This document shows, piece after piece, positions 18,322-31,784 of a stretch of DNA of 64,000 nucleotides. Position numbers and translations under genes: made by a program. The notes under the pieces are model-generated. The model worked only from the letters and a program-made list of their open reading frames with translations. It was not told the origin of the DNA and searched no databases. The stretch's first letter is position 1. The number at the start of each line of letters is the position of its first letter. Location of the stretch: NCBI GenBank assembly GCA_937995595.1, contig CALKJW010000003.1:48853-112852 (forward strand), in the 5' to 3' direction. The DNA is from an uncultured Phycisphaerales bacterium. Its GTDB lineage: Bacteria > Planctomycetota > Phycisphaerae > Phycisphaerales > UBA1924.

Positions 18322-20049
18322 ATGCTGAGTTTCGCCGTCTTCGAGGAAAACGCCCCCGCCTTCGTCGGCAGCGCCGGCCAGGGGTGGCCCCTGCGCCACG
18401 CGCACCTGTTCGGCGCCGACGACGTGCCCGTGCAGGCCGAGGTGCGCTACGCCGACGGACTGATCCGCTGCGAGAAGCGCGGGCCCGAGTCGGCCGGCCT
18501 GTCGCTGCAGTACCCCGTCGATCCGATCGAGAGTCTGGGCAGCGCGGGCGGCGTGCTGACGATGCAGACCTGCCTCCTGCCCGAGCGCGAGCGGCCCTAC
18601 CTGCTCAGCCTCGAACTGGCACGCCACCGCCTCATGCTCATCCTCAACAAGTTGGAGGACTGGGCCCTGTTCGACCTGCCCTCCGGCGACCCGGGCATGC
18701 AGTTGTTCGAGCGGGCGCGGCGCGCGTTCACCGAAGCGCTGGTCGCCCACGCCACCGACGCCAAGCGCAACGGCAGCGCCAACCCCTACTGCGCCAAGAC
18801 CGACCAGTTGGCCCGGCGCGCCCTGTCGCTGGCCGTGCTCGCCGGAGAGACGCTGACCCTCTACCAGGCCCGCAGCCAGTTCGCGCGTCGCATGAGCGGC
18901 GAACTGGCCGCCGCCGCGGCGAAGATCGCCACCCCACCCAACGCCCTGACCGACCACGAAGCCGCCGAGAGCCGCAACGCCCTGATCGGCAGCGTGGGCG
19001 TCATCCTGCCGACCCCGCCGCAGGTCGGCGCGGTCGTCGGGCCCGAGTTGTTCAGCCCGGCGCTGTGCAGGGCGGTCTCGCTGACGTGCGACTTTGTCAC
19101 CATGCCGATGCGCTGGGTCGAGATGGAGCCGACCGAGGGCAAGTACCTGTTCGCCAAGACCGACAAGTGGATCGAGTGGGCCGTGCGCACGGCGCGCGTG
19201 CCCGTCGTCGGCGGGCCGATCGTGGACTTCCGGCGCGGCTGCGTCCCGGAGTGGCTCTACATCTGGGAGCACGACTACGAGACGCTGCGCGAACTGGTCT
19301 ACGAGCACGTCAAGAACATCGTCACCCGCTACCGCCGCACCATCGGCACGTGGACCGTCTGTTCGGGCCTGCCGGTCAACGCGAACTTCACGTTCTCGTT
19401 CGAGCAGATCATGGACCTCACGCGGCTGGTGGTGATGGTCGTTCGCAAGCTCCAGCCCAGCGCCAAGGTGCAGGTGCAGATCGACCACCCCTGGGGCGAG
19501 TACTACTCCTACAGCCCGCGCGCCGTGCACCCGGTGATGTACGCCGAGACCATCAACCAGGCCGGCATCAACCCCGACCTGTTCGCGCTCCGCGTCGAGA
19601 TGGGCCAGCCCGAGCCGGGCCGCAGCACGCGCGACCTCACCGCCCTCTCCGCCCTGCTCGACCGCTACGCCACGCTCGACCGGCCGCTGAGCGTCACGGT
19701 GTGCGCGCCCGCGCAGACCTCGAACGGCACCCCCCTTAGCCCGGTGCACCTGACCGACCCCGGATACTGGCGCAGGCCGTGGAGCCCCGAGGCGCAGGCC
19801 GCGTGGATGACCCAGGTCTTCGGCATCGCGGCCAGCAAGCCCTTTGTCCACGGCATCTGCTGGGACGAGTTGTACGAGCAGCCCGCCGCGCCCGGCGGCG
19901 AGGCCGAGTCGCACCACCACGGGCTGATCGACGGCGCGGGCGCGCCCCGCCCCGCGCTGTGGCGACTGGGCGAGATCCGCGCCGCCATCCGCGCCAAGAC
20001 CTCGCCGCTCACGCTCCCCGAGGCCGTGCAGCCGGGGTCGCTGGCGTGA
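18322..20049 (+). CDS. GH10 xylanase-like protein, probably non-catalytic
   Basis: 575 residues from the ATG at 18322. The first ~250 residues are a novel N-terminal region rich in charged helices. From about residue 260 a GH10-like barrel is visible: VTMPMRWVEMEPTEGKYLFAKTD, then VPVVGGPIVDFRRGCVPEWLY and a barrel-strand series ending FVHGICWDELYE. In GH10 the acid/base lies in a WDVVNE-type strand; here that strand reads GTWTVCSGLPVN, without a Glu. A Glu in LRVEMGQPE sits near where the nucleophile would be. There is no signal peptide, so it is probably cytoplasmic. Homologues appear to be planctomycete proteins annotated as xylanases (from memory). Carbohydrate binding is possible, catalysis doubtful. 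Confidence 0.7.
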   Translation: MLSFAVFEENAPAFVGSAGQGWPLRHAHLFGADDVPVQAEVRYADGLIRCEKRGPESAGLSLQYPVDPIESLGSAGGVLTMQTCLLPERERPYLLSLELARHRLMLILNKLEDWALFDLPSGDPGMQLFERARRAFTEALVAHATDAKRNGSANPYCAKTDQLARRALSLAVLAGETLTLYQARSQFARRMSGELAAAAAKIATPPNALTDHEAAESRNALIGSVGVILPTPPQVGAVVGPELFSPALCRAVSLTCDFVTMPMRWVEMEPTEGKYLFAKTDKWIEWAVRTARVPVVGGPIVDFRRGCVPEWLYIWEHDYETLRELVYEHVKNIVTRYRRTIGTWTVCSGLPVNANFTFSFEQIMDLTRLVVMVVRKLQPSAKVQVQIDHPWGEYYSYSPRAVHPVMYAETINQAGINPDLFALRVEMGQPEPGRSTRDLTALSALLDRYATLDRPLSVTVCAPAQTSNGTPLSPVHLTDPGYWRRPWSPEAQAAWMTQVFGIAASKPFVHGICWDELYEQPAAPGGEAESHHHGLIDGAGAPRPALWRLGEIRAAIRAKTSPLTLPEAVQPGSLA

Positions 20050-20097
20050 CAACATAAGTATCGTGTAACAACGCGGCACGTTCCGGATCAACCCAAC

Positions 20098-20502
20098 ATG
20101 AGCGCCGAGCCGAACCGCGACTGGACCACCGGCCCCGCCAAGTTCGCCGCGGCGGTCGTTCTCGGCGGCGCATCGGTCGCCGGCATGGTCTGGTCCGTCT
20201 CGACGCGCCCGCCCGCCTCCGCCCGCGCGGGCGCCCCGATCGCCGCTCCGCGTCCCGCGACCGACACCGACCCGCCCGCGCAACCCCCCGCCGCGGCAGG
20301 CATCGACCGCGTCATCAACATCAACACTGCCGCGGCGGCCGAACTGGAACTGCTCCCCGGCATCGGCCCGGCCATGGCCCGGCGCATCGTCGAGCACCGC
20401 GAGGCCCGCGGACCGTTCCGAAGCGTCAACGAACTGGAGCGCGTCCCCGGCGTCGGCGCCCGCACCGTCGAGCGCCTGCGCGGCAAGGTGACCGTCGAGT
20501 AG
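20098..20502 (+). CDS. ComEA-like helix-hairpin-helix DNA-binding protein
   Basis: 134 residues. One N-terminal transmembrane helix (about 15-34), a Pro/Ala-rich linker, then a tandem helix-hairpin-helix domain: ININTAAAAELELLPGIGPAMARRIVEHREARG and LERVPGVGARTVERLRG. This is the ComEA architecture; in competent bacteria ComEA binds incoming DNA at the membrane. No comEC or pilin genes are in the window. It sits between the GH10-like gene and mfd on the same strand. Confidence 0.85.
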   Translation: MSAEPNRDWTTGPAKFAAAVVLGGASVAGMVWSVSTRPPASARAGAPIAAPRPATDTDPPAQPPAAAGIDRVININTAAAAELELLPGIGPAMARRIVEHREARGPFRSVNELERVPGVGARTVERLRGKVTVE

Positions 20503-20621
20503 CGCACGCGCCGCGCCTCCGGCTACCATCACACCGATATCCGGCCAACCTGACCGCCGCGGACGGCGCACGTGCCCGTCCGTCGGCCCGCGCACGCGCG
20601 CTCCGAACCGACGACGCCCGC

Positions 20622-24155
<3,534 letters not shown>

Positions 24156-24242
24156 TCAATGCAGACAGCCTTGGCCGGGGCCGTGCCGCTGAAACTGCTG
24201 AACCAGCAGGCCGGGAACTGGTGAGGGGCGCTTGTGCACCCC

Positions 24243-24305
24243 GCCCCTCACCGCCCTCGCTCTCGCTCGGGCACCTCTCCCCATCTGCGATGGGGAGAGG
24301 GGAAA
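24243..24305. repeat. REP-like repeat unit, copy 1 (63 nt)
   Basis: About 63 nt identical to 24418-24480. It contains an 11-bp hairpin at 24274-24300 (CCTCTCCCCAT / ATGGGGAGAGG, loop CTGCG). It lies in the convergent gap between mfd and the di-haem protein. Confidence 0.85.
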
Positions 24306-24347
24306 AGACGGAGGGGCAAGGACGGTGGAAAGAACATCAAAACCTCC

Positions 24348-24373
24348 CCTCTCCCCGCGCCAGCGGGGAGAGG
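24348..24373. repeat. REP-like hairpin, variant between the two long copies
   Basis: CCTCTCCCCGC (24348-24358) pairs with GCGGGGAGAGG (24363-24373) around GCCA: 11 perfect base pairs with the same stem sequence family as the flanking copies. Confidence 0.8.
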
Positions 24374-24417
24374 TGGCGAGGCCGCAGGCCGAGCCGGTGA
24401 GGGGTGCATTGTAAATC

Positions 24418-24480
24418 GCCCCTCACCGCCCTCGCTCTCGCTCGGGCACCTCTCCCCATCTGCGATGGGGAGAGGGGAAA
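24418..24480. repeat. REP-like repeat unit, copy 2 (63 nt)
   Basis: Direct copy of 24243-24305, offset by 175 nt, including the 11-bp hairpin at 24449-24475. Confidence 0.85.
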
Positions 24481-24516
24481 GGCGGAGGGGAAGAAATGGG
24501 GGGAACGCATCAACAT

Positions 24517-24554
24517 TTCCCCTCTCCCCGTTCAGAGCAACGGGGAGAGGGGAA
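24517..24554. repeat. REP-like hairpin with 16-bp perfect stem
   Basis: The arm from 24517 (TTCCCCTCTCCCCGTT) pairs perfectly with AACGGGGAGAGGGGAA ending at 24554 around CAGAGC. It has the longest stem of the cluster and belongs to the same CCTCTCCCC family. The following 24555-24720 is noticeably more A+T-rich than its surroundings and contains no gene that can be supported. Confidence 0.8.
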
Positions 24555-24720
24555 CCGAACCGATCCGCCCCGATGATGCACAATTCATAAGATTCCCATC
24601 CAATCAACATGCGTTCGCACACAAGTGTGCCAGAAGGCACAACTCTGTGCTTTGCACGCGTCACACAGACGCACCCCACCTCAACGCAGGCCAGCAAGAA
24701 CAGGCCCGCCTCACCCATGT

Positions 24721-27700
24721 CTACGCGCACCCCGCGAACCACGCCGTCAGGTAGGCGAAGATGTCGGCGACCTGCGTCGAGCCCGAGCGGTCAAAGTCGG
24801 CATCGCCCGCGAACCACGCCGCGAGGAACGCGAAGATGTCCGACACGTTGATCACCAGATCCCCGTTGACATCCAGCGCCAGCGGCGAACCGGGGAAGAC
24901 CAGCGGGTCCGCGCCGTCGGAGCAGACCGCGGCCTCGTCGCCGTCGAGCCAGCCGTCCAGGTCGCGGTCGATGCCGCAGCGGTGCTCGGTCCCCTTGACG
25001 ACGACCGTGTACGTCAGTTCCGATCCCGGCGCGGCCAGCGCGAGCAGCGCGGCGGGCGTGTGCGACTCGCCGACCCGGTCGCTCTGGAACACGCCGCCGC
25101 CGCCGGGCACGTACTTCCATCCCCGCGGCTTGCCCGCGACGCGCCCCTTCACGACCAGCCCCACCTTGTTGAGGTTCGCCTGCGCGATCATCGCGTTGAT
25201 GAGCGCCGTGTCCGCGCTGCCGGCGCTGACGACCGTCGTCTGCGCGCCCACCGCGGCGTGGGTGTCCCTGCTCGGCGGGCCGGGCGGTACGAGCGGGTTG
25301 GTCACCGACCCCGCCGGCAGGTCCGACCCGCTGAAGGCAAGCAGGAACGCCACAAGGTCCGCGACCATCTGGTTGCCCGTCACCGTGAACACCGGCTCGG
25401 AGACGAACCGCTCGAGCGTGTCGACGCTCCCATCGTGCAGCACGCCGAAGCCTGCGGTGTTCATCTGCACCAGCGCGTTGAACCCGGTCTTCTCGTACAT
25501 GTTGCGCAGTTGCGGCGTCTTCATCGTGACGTTGGTCGTGCCGTCGACCGAGACCAGCCCAAGGTGCCGCTCGCCGTTCGGACCGGGCGGGATCAGCTGG
25601 TACGTCGTCCCGACGATGCGGTAGTCCGTGCCCGCGCCCGTCGGCAGGGTGTGGCAGGTCACGCAGGCAAACGCGTTGGCGTCGAGCCGCACGGTCGTGC
25701 TGCGGTAGGCGTTCATCCCGTTCACCGCGTTGCCGTTGGGCAGCGGCAGGCCCGCCGCGCCGAAGCGCCCCGTCGTCAGGTGGCCCGGCAGCGGCAGGTT
25801 GGTCGGGAGCGAGTTGTCGAAGTTGCGGAACGGGTTGGGCGGGAAGTGAATCGTGGCCAGGAAGTTCTCGAACCGCTGCATCAGTTCATCGGCCAGCGGC
25901 GCGTCCGCGCCCTGCAGCGCCTCGAACGCGACCGCGAACTCCTCCAGCCCCAGCCGGTCGCCGCGCCAGTGGTGCGGCTCCTTGCCGATGATGTCCTGCA
26001 GGGTCTGCGTGGTCATCGGGCCCTTCATGGGGTGGTACGGCTGGAAGCCGTTGGTCAGGCCCGGCAGCCCCTGCCCGAGGTTGCGGGTCGCCGTCGAGAC
26101 GGGGATCGACGCGCCGGACGGGTCGCCCAGGTCCCACGCGAGCCGGTCGAACCGCGCGTCGACGTGGCACGAGGCGCACGCGATGTGCCCCAGCCCCGAG
26201 CCGATGTGCGTGTCGTACAGGTGAGGGCGTCCGAGTTTGATCTCCGGCGGCGTGGGGTCGAAGTACGAAACCGTCGACACGACGGTCTTCGACGACGTGT
26301 CGACCACCGAGATGGTCGCGTCGAAGCGGTTGAGCACGTACAACCTGCCGCGCGGCTCGTCCAGCGCCAGCCCGGTCGGCCCCTGCCCGACGGGGATCAC
26401 CGCCGAGACGCCGCCGGGCATGTGGCGCGACCCTTCGGCCTCGAAGATCACCACGTTGTTCGAGCCCATGCCCGCGACGTAGGCCCGGTCGCCCGCGCCG
26501 GTCCACGCGACCGCGCGCGGGTCGCCGATCGACTCCGCGCGCACCGCGTGCGGCACGCTGCTCACCGCGTACCCCATCTCCTCCAGGTGCGGGTTCAGGT
26601 CCGCGACCCACTGCGTCGCGGGCGCAACGGGGTCGACCAGCGCGCCCAGCACCCGCAGGAACCTGCCGGTCAGGTTCGGCTCGAAGCGCTTCTCGTTCGT
26701 GCCGTCCGTCCCCACGACCAGCACGCGCCCGTTCACCGGGTTCACGCCCACCGCCATGCAGATGTTCATCAGGCCGGTCTGGTAGGACACGCTCAAGGTC
26801 GCCGCGTCGATGACCGCCAAGTCGTGGTCGTACAGGTCCCACCCCGGCACGCGACCCGACTTGTTGACGCCCGTGCCCCCCACCGCCGGGCCGCTCACCA
26901 TGTCCGTCCAGTCCCCGCCGTTGTCGTCCATCCAGCGACCGGCCCCGTTCTTCTTGACAATCAGGCTCACCCGCGGCGGGTTGGGCACCGCGATCGGCGG
27001 CACGAACGACGAGCCCGCGTTCGGCGGCGGGTTCACGCCGCCCCACGGGCCGCTCGGGTCGTTCACGACGTTCGGAGGAAAGGCGAGCGTCCCGCCGCCG
27101 TCGATGCCCCCGCCCAGCACGGTCGATCGATTGCCCGACTCGAACACCGCGGCGTACACGCGCGAGCCGTCCGGGCTCACGCCCATCGCCCGCGGGTCCT
27201 CGCCGAGAATGGCGATGTTCACCGGCGCGGCGTCCAAGTTCGCAAGGTTGAACACCTGCACCGTGTTGGCCTGCGAGCACGACACAAACGCCCGCGTCGC
27301 GCCCGGCCCGACCCCGCCGGCAAACACCACGTCGCATGGTTCGTCGCGTGTCTTGAGCGTGCGCACGACGTTGCCCGTCGTCAGGTCCACGATCGAGACG
27401 GTGTCCGAGATGTGGTTGACCACCCACGCCTGCGTGTTCGACCTTGCGCGCACGCTCACCGGCTCGACGCCCACCGAGATGGACCGCTCACGCACCGGCA
27501 CGCCGGACACGACCGAGAACACCTCCAGCCGGTTGTCCGGCGTGTTCACCACCAGCAGACGCTGGCCGTCCGGGGTCAGGTCCATCGGGTGGACGTGCGG
27601 GTTCTCCCAGTTGACGAACTGGTACGGATCGACGCCGCGCGAATCGCTTTCGGGGCGTGCGTCCCCCGCCTGCGTTTCGTGCGCGGCCTTCTGCCACGCC

Positions 27701-27765
27701 AGCGCCGGATGCCCCGCTGCCGCCGCCGCAACCACGCCCACAGCCAGTTGAAGCCGAATCGTCAT
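24721..27765 (-). CDS. Secreted YVTN-type beta-propeller with two c-type haem motifs and GC-type dockerin
   Basis: 1014 residues with a signal peptide (about 1-23). The first ~480 residues are a YncE/YVTN-like propeller (HPMDLTPDGQRLLVVNTPDNRLEVF; VNHISDTVSIVDLTTGNVV; GPTGLALDEPRGRLYVLNRF). Two c-type haem sites follow, CASCH (Cys530) and CVTCH (Cys701), within a region resembling di-haem peroxidase/MauG-like cytochromes (TPQLRNMYEKTGF, FGVLHDGSVDTLERFV). The end has a calcium-loop-like segment (DRDLDGWLDGDE) and a two-half dockerin ending GCA. The role is probably extracellular redox or electron transfer; the substrate is unknown. It is separated from mfd by the REP cluster. Confidence 0.87.
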   Translation of the reverse strand: MTIRLQLAVGVVAAAAAGHPALAWQKAAHETQAGDARPESDSRGVDPYQFVNWENPHVHPMDLTPDGQRLLVVNTPDNRLEVFSVVSGVPVRERSISVGVEPVSVRARSNTQAWVVNHISDTVSIVDLTTGNVVRTLKTRDEPCDVVFAGGVGPGATRAFVSCSQANTVQVFNLANLDAAPVNIAILGEDPRAMGVSPDGSRVYAAVFESGNRSTVLGGGIDGGGTLAFPPNVVNDPSGPWGGVNPPPNAGSSFVPPIAVPNPPRVSLIVKKNGAGRWMDDNGGDWTDMVSGPAVGGTGVNKSGRVPGWDLYDHDLAVIDAATLSVSYQTGLMNICMAVGVNPVNGRVLVVGTDGTNEKRFEPNLTGRFLRVLGALVDPVAPATQWVADLNPHLEEMGYAVSSVPHAVRAESIGDPRAVAWTGAGDRAYVAGMGSNNVVIFEAEGSRHMPGGVSAVIPVGQGPTGLALDEPRGRLYVLNRFDATISVVDTSSKTVVSTVSYFDPTPPEIKLGRPHLYDTHIGSGLGHIACASCHVDARFDRLAWDLGDPSGASIPVSTATRNLGQGLPGLTNGFQPYHPMKGPMTTQTLQDIIGKEPHHWRGDRLGLEEFAVAFEALQGADAPLADELMQRFENFLATIHFPPNPFRNFDNSLPTNLPLPGHLTTGRFGAAGLPLPNGNAVNGMNAYRSTTVRLDANAFACVTCHTLPTGAGTDYRIVGTTYQLIPPGPNGERHLGLVSVDGTTNVTMKTPQLRNMYEKTGFNALVQMNTAGFGVLHDGSVDTLERFVSEPVFTVTGNQMVADLVAFLLAFSGSDLPAGSVTNPLVPPGPPSRDTHAAVGAQTTVVSAGSADTALINAMIAQANLNKVGLVVKGRVAGKPRGWKYVPGGGGVFQSDRVGESHTPAALLALAAPGSELTYTVVVKGTEHRCGIDRDLDGWLDGDEAAVCSDGADPLVFPGSPLALDVNGDLVINVSDIFAFLAAWFAGDADFDRSGSTQVADIFAYLTAWFAGCA

Positions 27766-27853
27766 TGCCTGCCTCCGGACCAGCGGGCCGCGAGTGCGGC
27801 CCGCTCATCCAGAATACCCGAAAACGCCGGAAAGCCCAGCCGGCCGGGCGGTC

Positions 27854-29635
27854 CTAGGGATTTCTCGAGGCCCCGACCGGCCCCGCGTCCGCGTCCACCC
27901 CTCGCGGCGTGATCGGGAACGCCGGCGGCGTCGGGTCCTCGTCCGGCCCGCCGCGCGGGTCGACCGGCGACCAGTCGAGTCTCGCCGCGCCAAGCAGCGT
28001 GCCCGTCGCGTACGCGAGATCCACCAGCGACACCTGATAATCCAACAGCGCGACGATCTCCGAGCGCTGCGCTTCGGCGAGCCGCGCCGCGGCGTCGAGC
28101 ACGTCGGTGCTGGTGCTCGCGCCCACGTCGAACTGCCGCTGCTCGGCGCGGAAGGCCCGCCCCGCGGCCAGCGCGGCCTGTCGCGCGGCGAGGATCCGCT
28201 GCCATCCCGCGTCGACGTTGTCCGCCGCGTTGAGCACCTCCAGCCGGATGGCCTGCTCGCGCGCCTCGCGCGTCGCCAGCCGCTGCAGGCGCGACAGGAT
28301 CGCCTGCTGCACCCGCGCCCTGGCCCCCTCGTTGCCCAGCGGGATCTCCCCGGCCAGCGCGACCGACCACGACTCGAAGTTGTTGGAGCGGAGTTGGTCG
28401 TTGGCGTCGGCGAAGGTCGCGCCCAGACCGCCGATGTTGTAGCGGTAGTCCAGCGCGACTGCGGGCAGCGCCTGGTTCTTGGCGAACTCGATGCTCGACG
28501 CGTCCAGCGCGATCTGCAGTTCCAGTTCGAGCATCTCCATCCGGCGCGCCACCGCGCCGTCGGCCAGTTCGGGACCGTTGAAGACGAACCGCACCGGGTC
28601 GGGCGGCGTGCTCGGCACGATCATCGTCGGCGAGTGCAGGTCCAGCCCCGGCTGGTTGATCAGCCGCTTGAGGGCGCGCTGCTGGTTCAGCACCGCGTTC
28701 TCGGCGCGGATGATCGCCTCCAGACGCTCGGCCACGCCCGCCTCGGCGCGGACGACCTCGATCTCCGGCAGGTCGCCCGCTTCGACGCGCCGACGCGCAC
28801 GCGCCAGCTGGTCCACCGCCAGTTCGTACTGCTGCTGCGCCACGTCGAGCGAGCGGCGCGTCGCGTCCAGCAGCCAGTAGGCGCGGTCCGCCGCGGCCAG
28901 TTGGCGGATCACCTCCAGTTTCGTCCGCGCCTGGGTGATCTGGTCCTGGTAACTGGCGACGCGGATCGAGTACGTGCCGGCCCTCCGCCCCGCGCCGCGC
29001 AGCAGCGGCTGGCTGATCGACAGCGTCAGGTCCGACGTGTACGCGGTGTTGAGCGTGAAGAACGGGTTGTTCGTCTCCGACCGCGTGGCGGCGAGGTCCA
29101 CGCTCACGCGCCCGCCGGTGCGCAGCGGGATGTCCACCGCGCCGCCGATGAACCCCGAGTCCTGCTGGTTGCTCGCGGTCACGTCCAGCGTCGGGCTGTC
29201 GTTCTCGCGGTAACCGACCCGCGGGCGGAACACCGCCTCGAACCGCGCCTCCTCCTCGCGCAACCGCTCCGACGCGCGGACCGGCTCGATGAGCGCGACG
29301 CGCAGGTCGAGGTTGCCCGACAGCGTCGCCGCGCGGACCTCCTCCAGCGACATCTCGACGCTCGCCATCCCCTCGAACCGTCGGCGCACCCCGCCGACGG
29401 CGTCGCGCTCGCCACCCGCCGCCGGCTCGGGCGCGCGGTACCGCTCGGTCTCGAACCGCTCCACCTGCCGCAGTCGCTCGGCCGGCGCCCGGCGCCCGTA
29501 GTCGGCGCCGATCGGCCCAAGCGGGTTGGCGCACGCGGCGAGCAGAGCCGCCGCGGCCGAACCCGCCGCCAGCGATGCGCGCCGGCGGGTGCGGGCCGCG
29601 CTCGGTTGTGAACCCCGGCTCGTTCGATCGGTCAT
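27854..29635 (-). CDS. TolC-family outer-membrane efflux lipoprotein (MacAB partner)
   Basis: 593 residues from the ATG at 29635. The signal peptide ends in a lipobox (LLAAC, with ANPLGPIG after it). The two long helical repeats of the OEP fold are visible: NLDLRVALIEPVRASERLREEEARF, RTKLEVIRQLAAADRAYWLL, EIEVVRAEAGVAERLEAI and ADNVDAGWQRILAARQAALAAG. Pairs of beta-strand segments between them form the barrel. It is the last gene of an operon reading MacA-like, ATPase, permease, TolC, with 120 nt between permease and this gene. It should be the outer-membrane duct. A paralogue is encoded at 43079. Confidence 0.9.
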   Translation of the reverse strand: MTDRTSRGSQPSAARTRRRASLAAGSAAAALLAACANPLGPIGADYGRRAPAERLRQVERFETERYRAPEPAAGGERDAVGGVRRRFEGMASVEMSLEEVRAATLSGNLDLRVALIEPVRASERLREEEARFEAVFRPRVGYRENDSPTLDVTASNQQDSGFIGGAVDIPLRTGGRVSVDLAATRSETNNPFFTLNTAYTSDLTLSISQPLLRGAGRRAGTYSIRVASYQDQITQARTKLEVIRQLAAADRAYWLLDATRRSLDVAQQQYELAVDQLARARRRVEAGDLPEIEVVRAEAGVAERLEAIIRAENAVLNQQRALKRLINQPGLDLHSPTMIVPSTPPDPVRFVFNGPELADGAVARRMEMLELELQIALDASSIEFAKNQALPAVALDYRYNIGGLGATFADANDQLRSNNFESWSVALAGEIPLGNEGARARVQQAILSRLQRLATREAREQAIRLEVLNAADNVDAGWQRILAARQAALAAGRAFRAEQRQFDVGASTSTDVLDAAARLAEAQRSEIVALLDYQVSLVDLAYATGTLLGAARLDWSPVDPRGGPDEDPTPPAFPITPRGVDADAGPVGASRNP

Positions 29636-29755
29636 GCGCGCCCCTGTGTGATCCCGTGCCCGACGCCCCCGGCAACCGGCCTTCTCTGCGCCGCCGGTAC
29701 GCACCCGTTCTTCCGCACTCCGCATTCCGGCTTCCTCGCTCCGCGCTCCCCGGTC

Positions 29756-30993
29756 TCACTCGTGCCGCAGCGCGACGATCGGGTCCAGCCGCGCGGCCTT
29801 GATCGCCGGGAACATCCCGAACACCACGCCGATGAACACCGAGAACCCGATCGACAGCAGCACCGCCCACGCCGGCACGCTCGCCTCGGGCAGCGGCGAG
29901 TTCGGCAGCGAGCGCACCAGCAGCACCAGCCCCTGCCCGATCGCCCAGCCGATCCCCGCGCCCATCAGGCACAGCACGACCGACTCGACCAGGAACTGCA
30001 TGAGGATCACCGCGGGCCGCGCCCCGACCGCCTTGCGCAGGCCGATCTCGCGCGTCCGCTCCGACACCGACACCAGCATGATGTTCATGATGCCGATCCC
30101 GCCGACCAGCAGCGAGATCGAGACGATCGCGCCCAGGATCGCCGTCAGCGCGCCCGCCACCGCGCGGAACTGGTCGATGAACTGCTGGAACACGCGGACC
30201 ATGAAGGTGTCGTCGTCGCCCGGCTCCAGCCCGCGCATCGCCCGCAGCACGAACCGCACCTCGCCCTCCACGTCCTCGGCCCGGTCCGCCGAGCGCAACT
30301 GCCCCCACGCCATGTTGATGTGACCCCAGGGGTTGAGCAGCCGCGCCGTCGAGAACGGGATGAACACCTCCGTCGAGGTGTCGCCCCCGCCGAACATGCC
30401 CGCCAGTTGGATGGTCTCCACCACGCCGACGACCAGGAACCGCCGCCCGCCGATCAGGATCCAGTCCCCCACGGGGTCGGCATCGAGGCCCAGTTCGACG
30501 ATCGCCTGGTCGTTCACCAGGCAGACCATCCGCCGCTCCTGCTCGTCGATGCTGGAGAACGGCCGGCCCATGGTCACCGAGCGGCCCTCGATGTCGTGCC
30601 ACTCCGGCCAGATGCCGACGACCGACACGCTCTCGATCTTCTTCTCGCCGTACTGCACCGAGTACCCGCCGTAGTACATCGGGCTGATCTTCTCAAGCGA
30701 CGGGCAGTGCTCCAGCATCGCCAGGATCTCGCGCTCCTTGAGTTGCACCTCGCGCCACGTGGTGCGGGTCCGCATCGAGTCGGGCAGCATGCCGTCGAGG
30801 AACACCCGGCGCGTCCCGATCTTCTCGAACTGCGAGAGGATGAACCGCTCCGCGCCCGTCATCGCGCCCACCACCGCGATGATCGCCGCGACGCCGATGA
30901 TCACCCCCAGCGTCGTCAGTACCGCGCGGAAGCGGTTGGCCCAGATCTGGCTGATCGCCAGCACGACGGTCTGCAGCAGGAGCCGGAGGACGA

Positions 30994-30997
<4 letters not shown>
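29756..30997 (-). CDS. MacB-type ABC transporter permease
   Basis: 413 residues from GTG 30997, which overlaps the TGA of the ATPase gene (GTGA). An N-terminal transmembrane helix (ANRFRAVLTTLGVIIGVAAIIAVVG) is followed by a ~230-residue periplasmic MacB-PCD domain, then three C-terminal helices (LTAILGAIVSISLLVGGIGIMNIM; VILMQFLVESVVLCLMGAGIGWAIG; WAVLLSIGFSVFIGVVFGMFPA) and the FtsX-family ending AIKAARLDPIVALRHE. In Gram-negative mechanotransmission pumps the permease and ATPase drive substrates through a MacA/TolC duct. Unlike Escherichia MacB, permease and ATPase are separate genes. Confidence 0.92.
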
Positions 30998-31761
<764 letters not shown>

Positions 31762-31784
31762 GCGGCCGCGCCCGTGCGTCTCCC

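Noticed and set aside
24243..24554. CRISPR array
   Set aside because: Only two long repeats with unequal spacing and palindromic units; no spacers of regular length and no cas genes.
24248..24742. 164-codon open frame on the - strand over the hairpin cluster
   Set aside because: Its sequence is the repeat read as protein (the SPLPIADGERCPSESEGGEGR-like phrase recurs with the DNA repeat); no conserved features.
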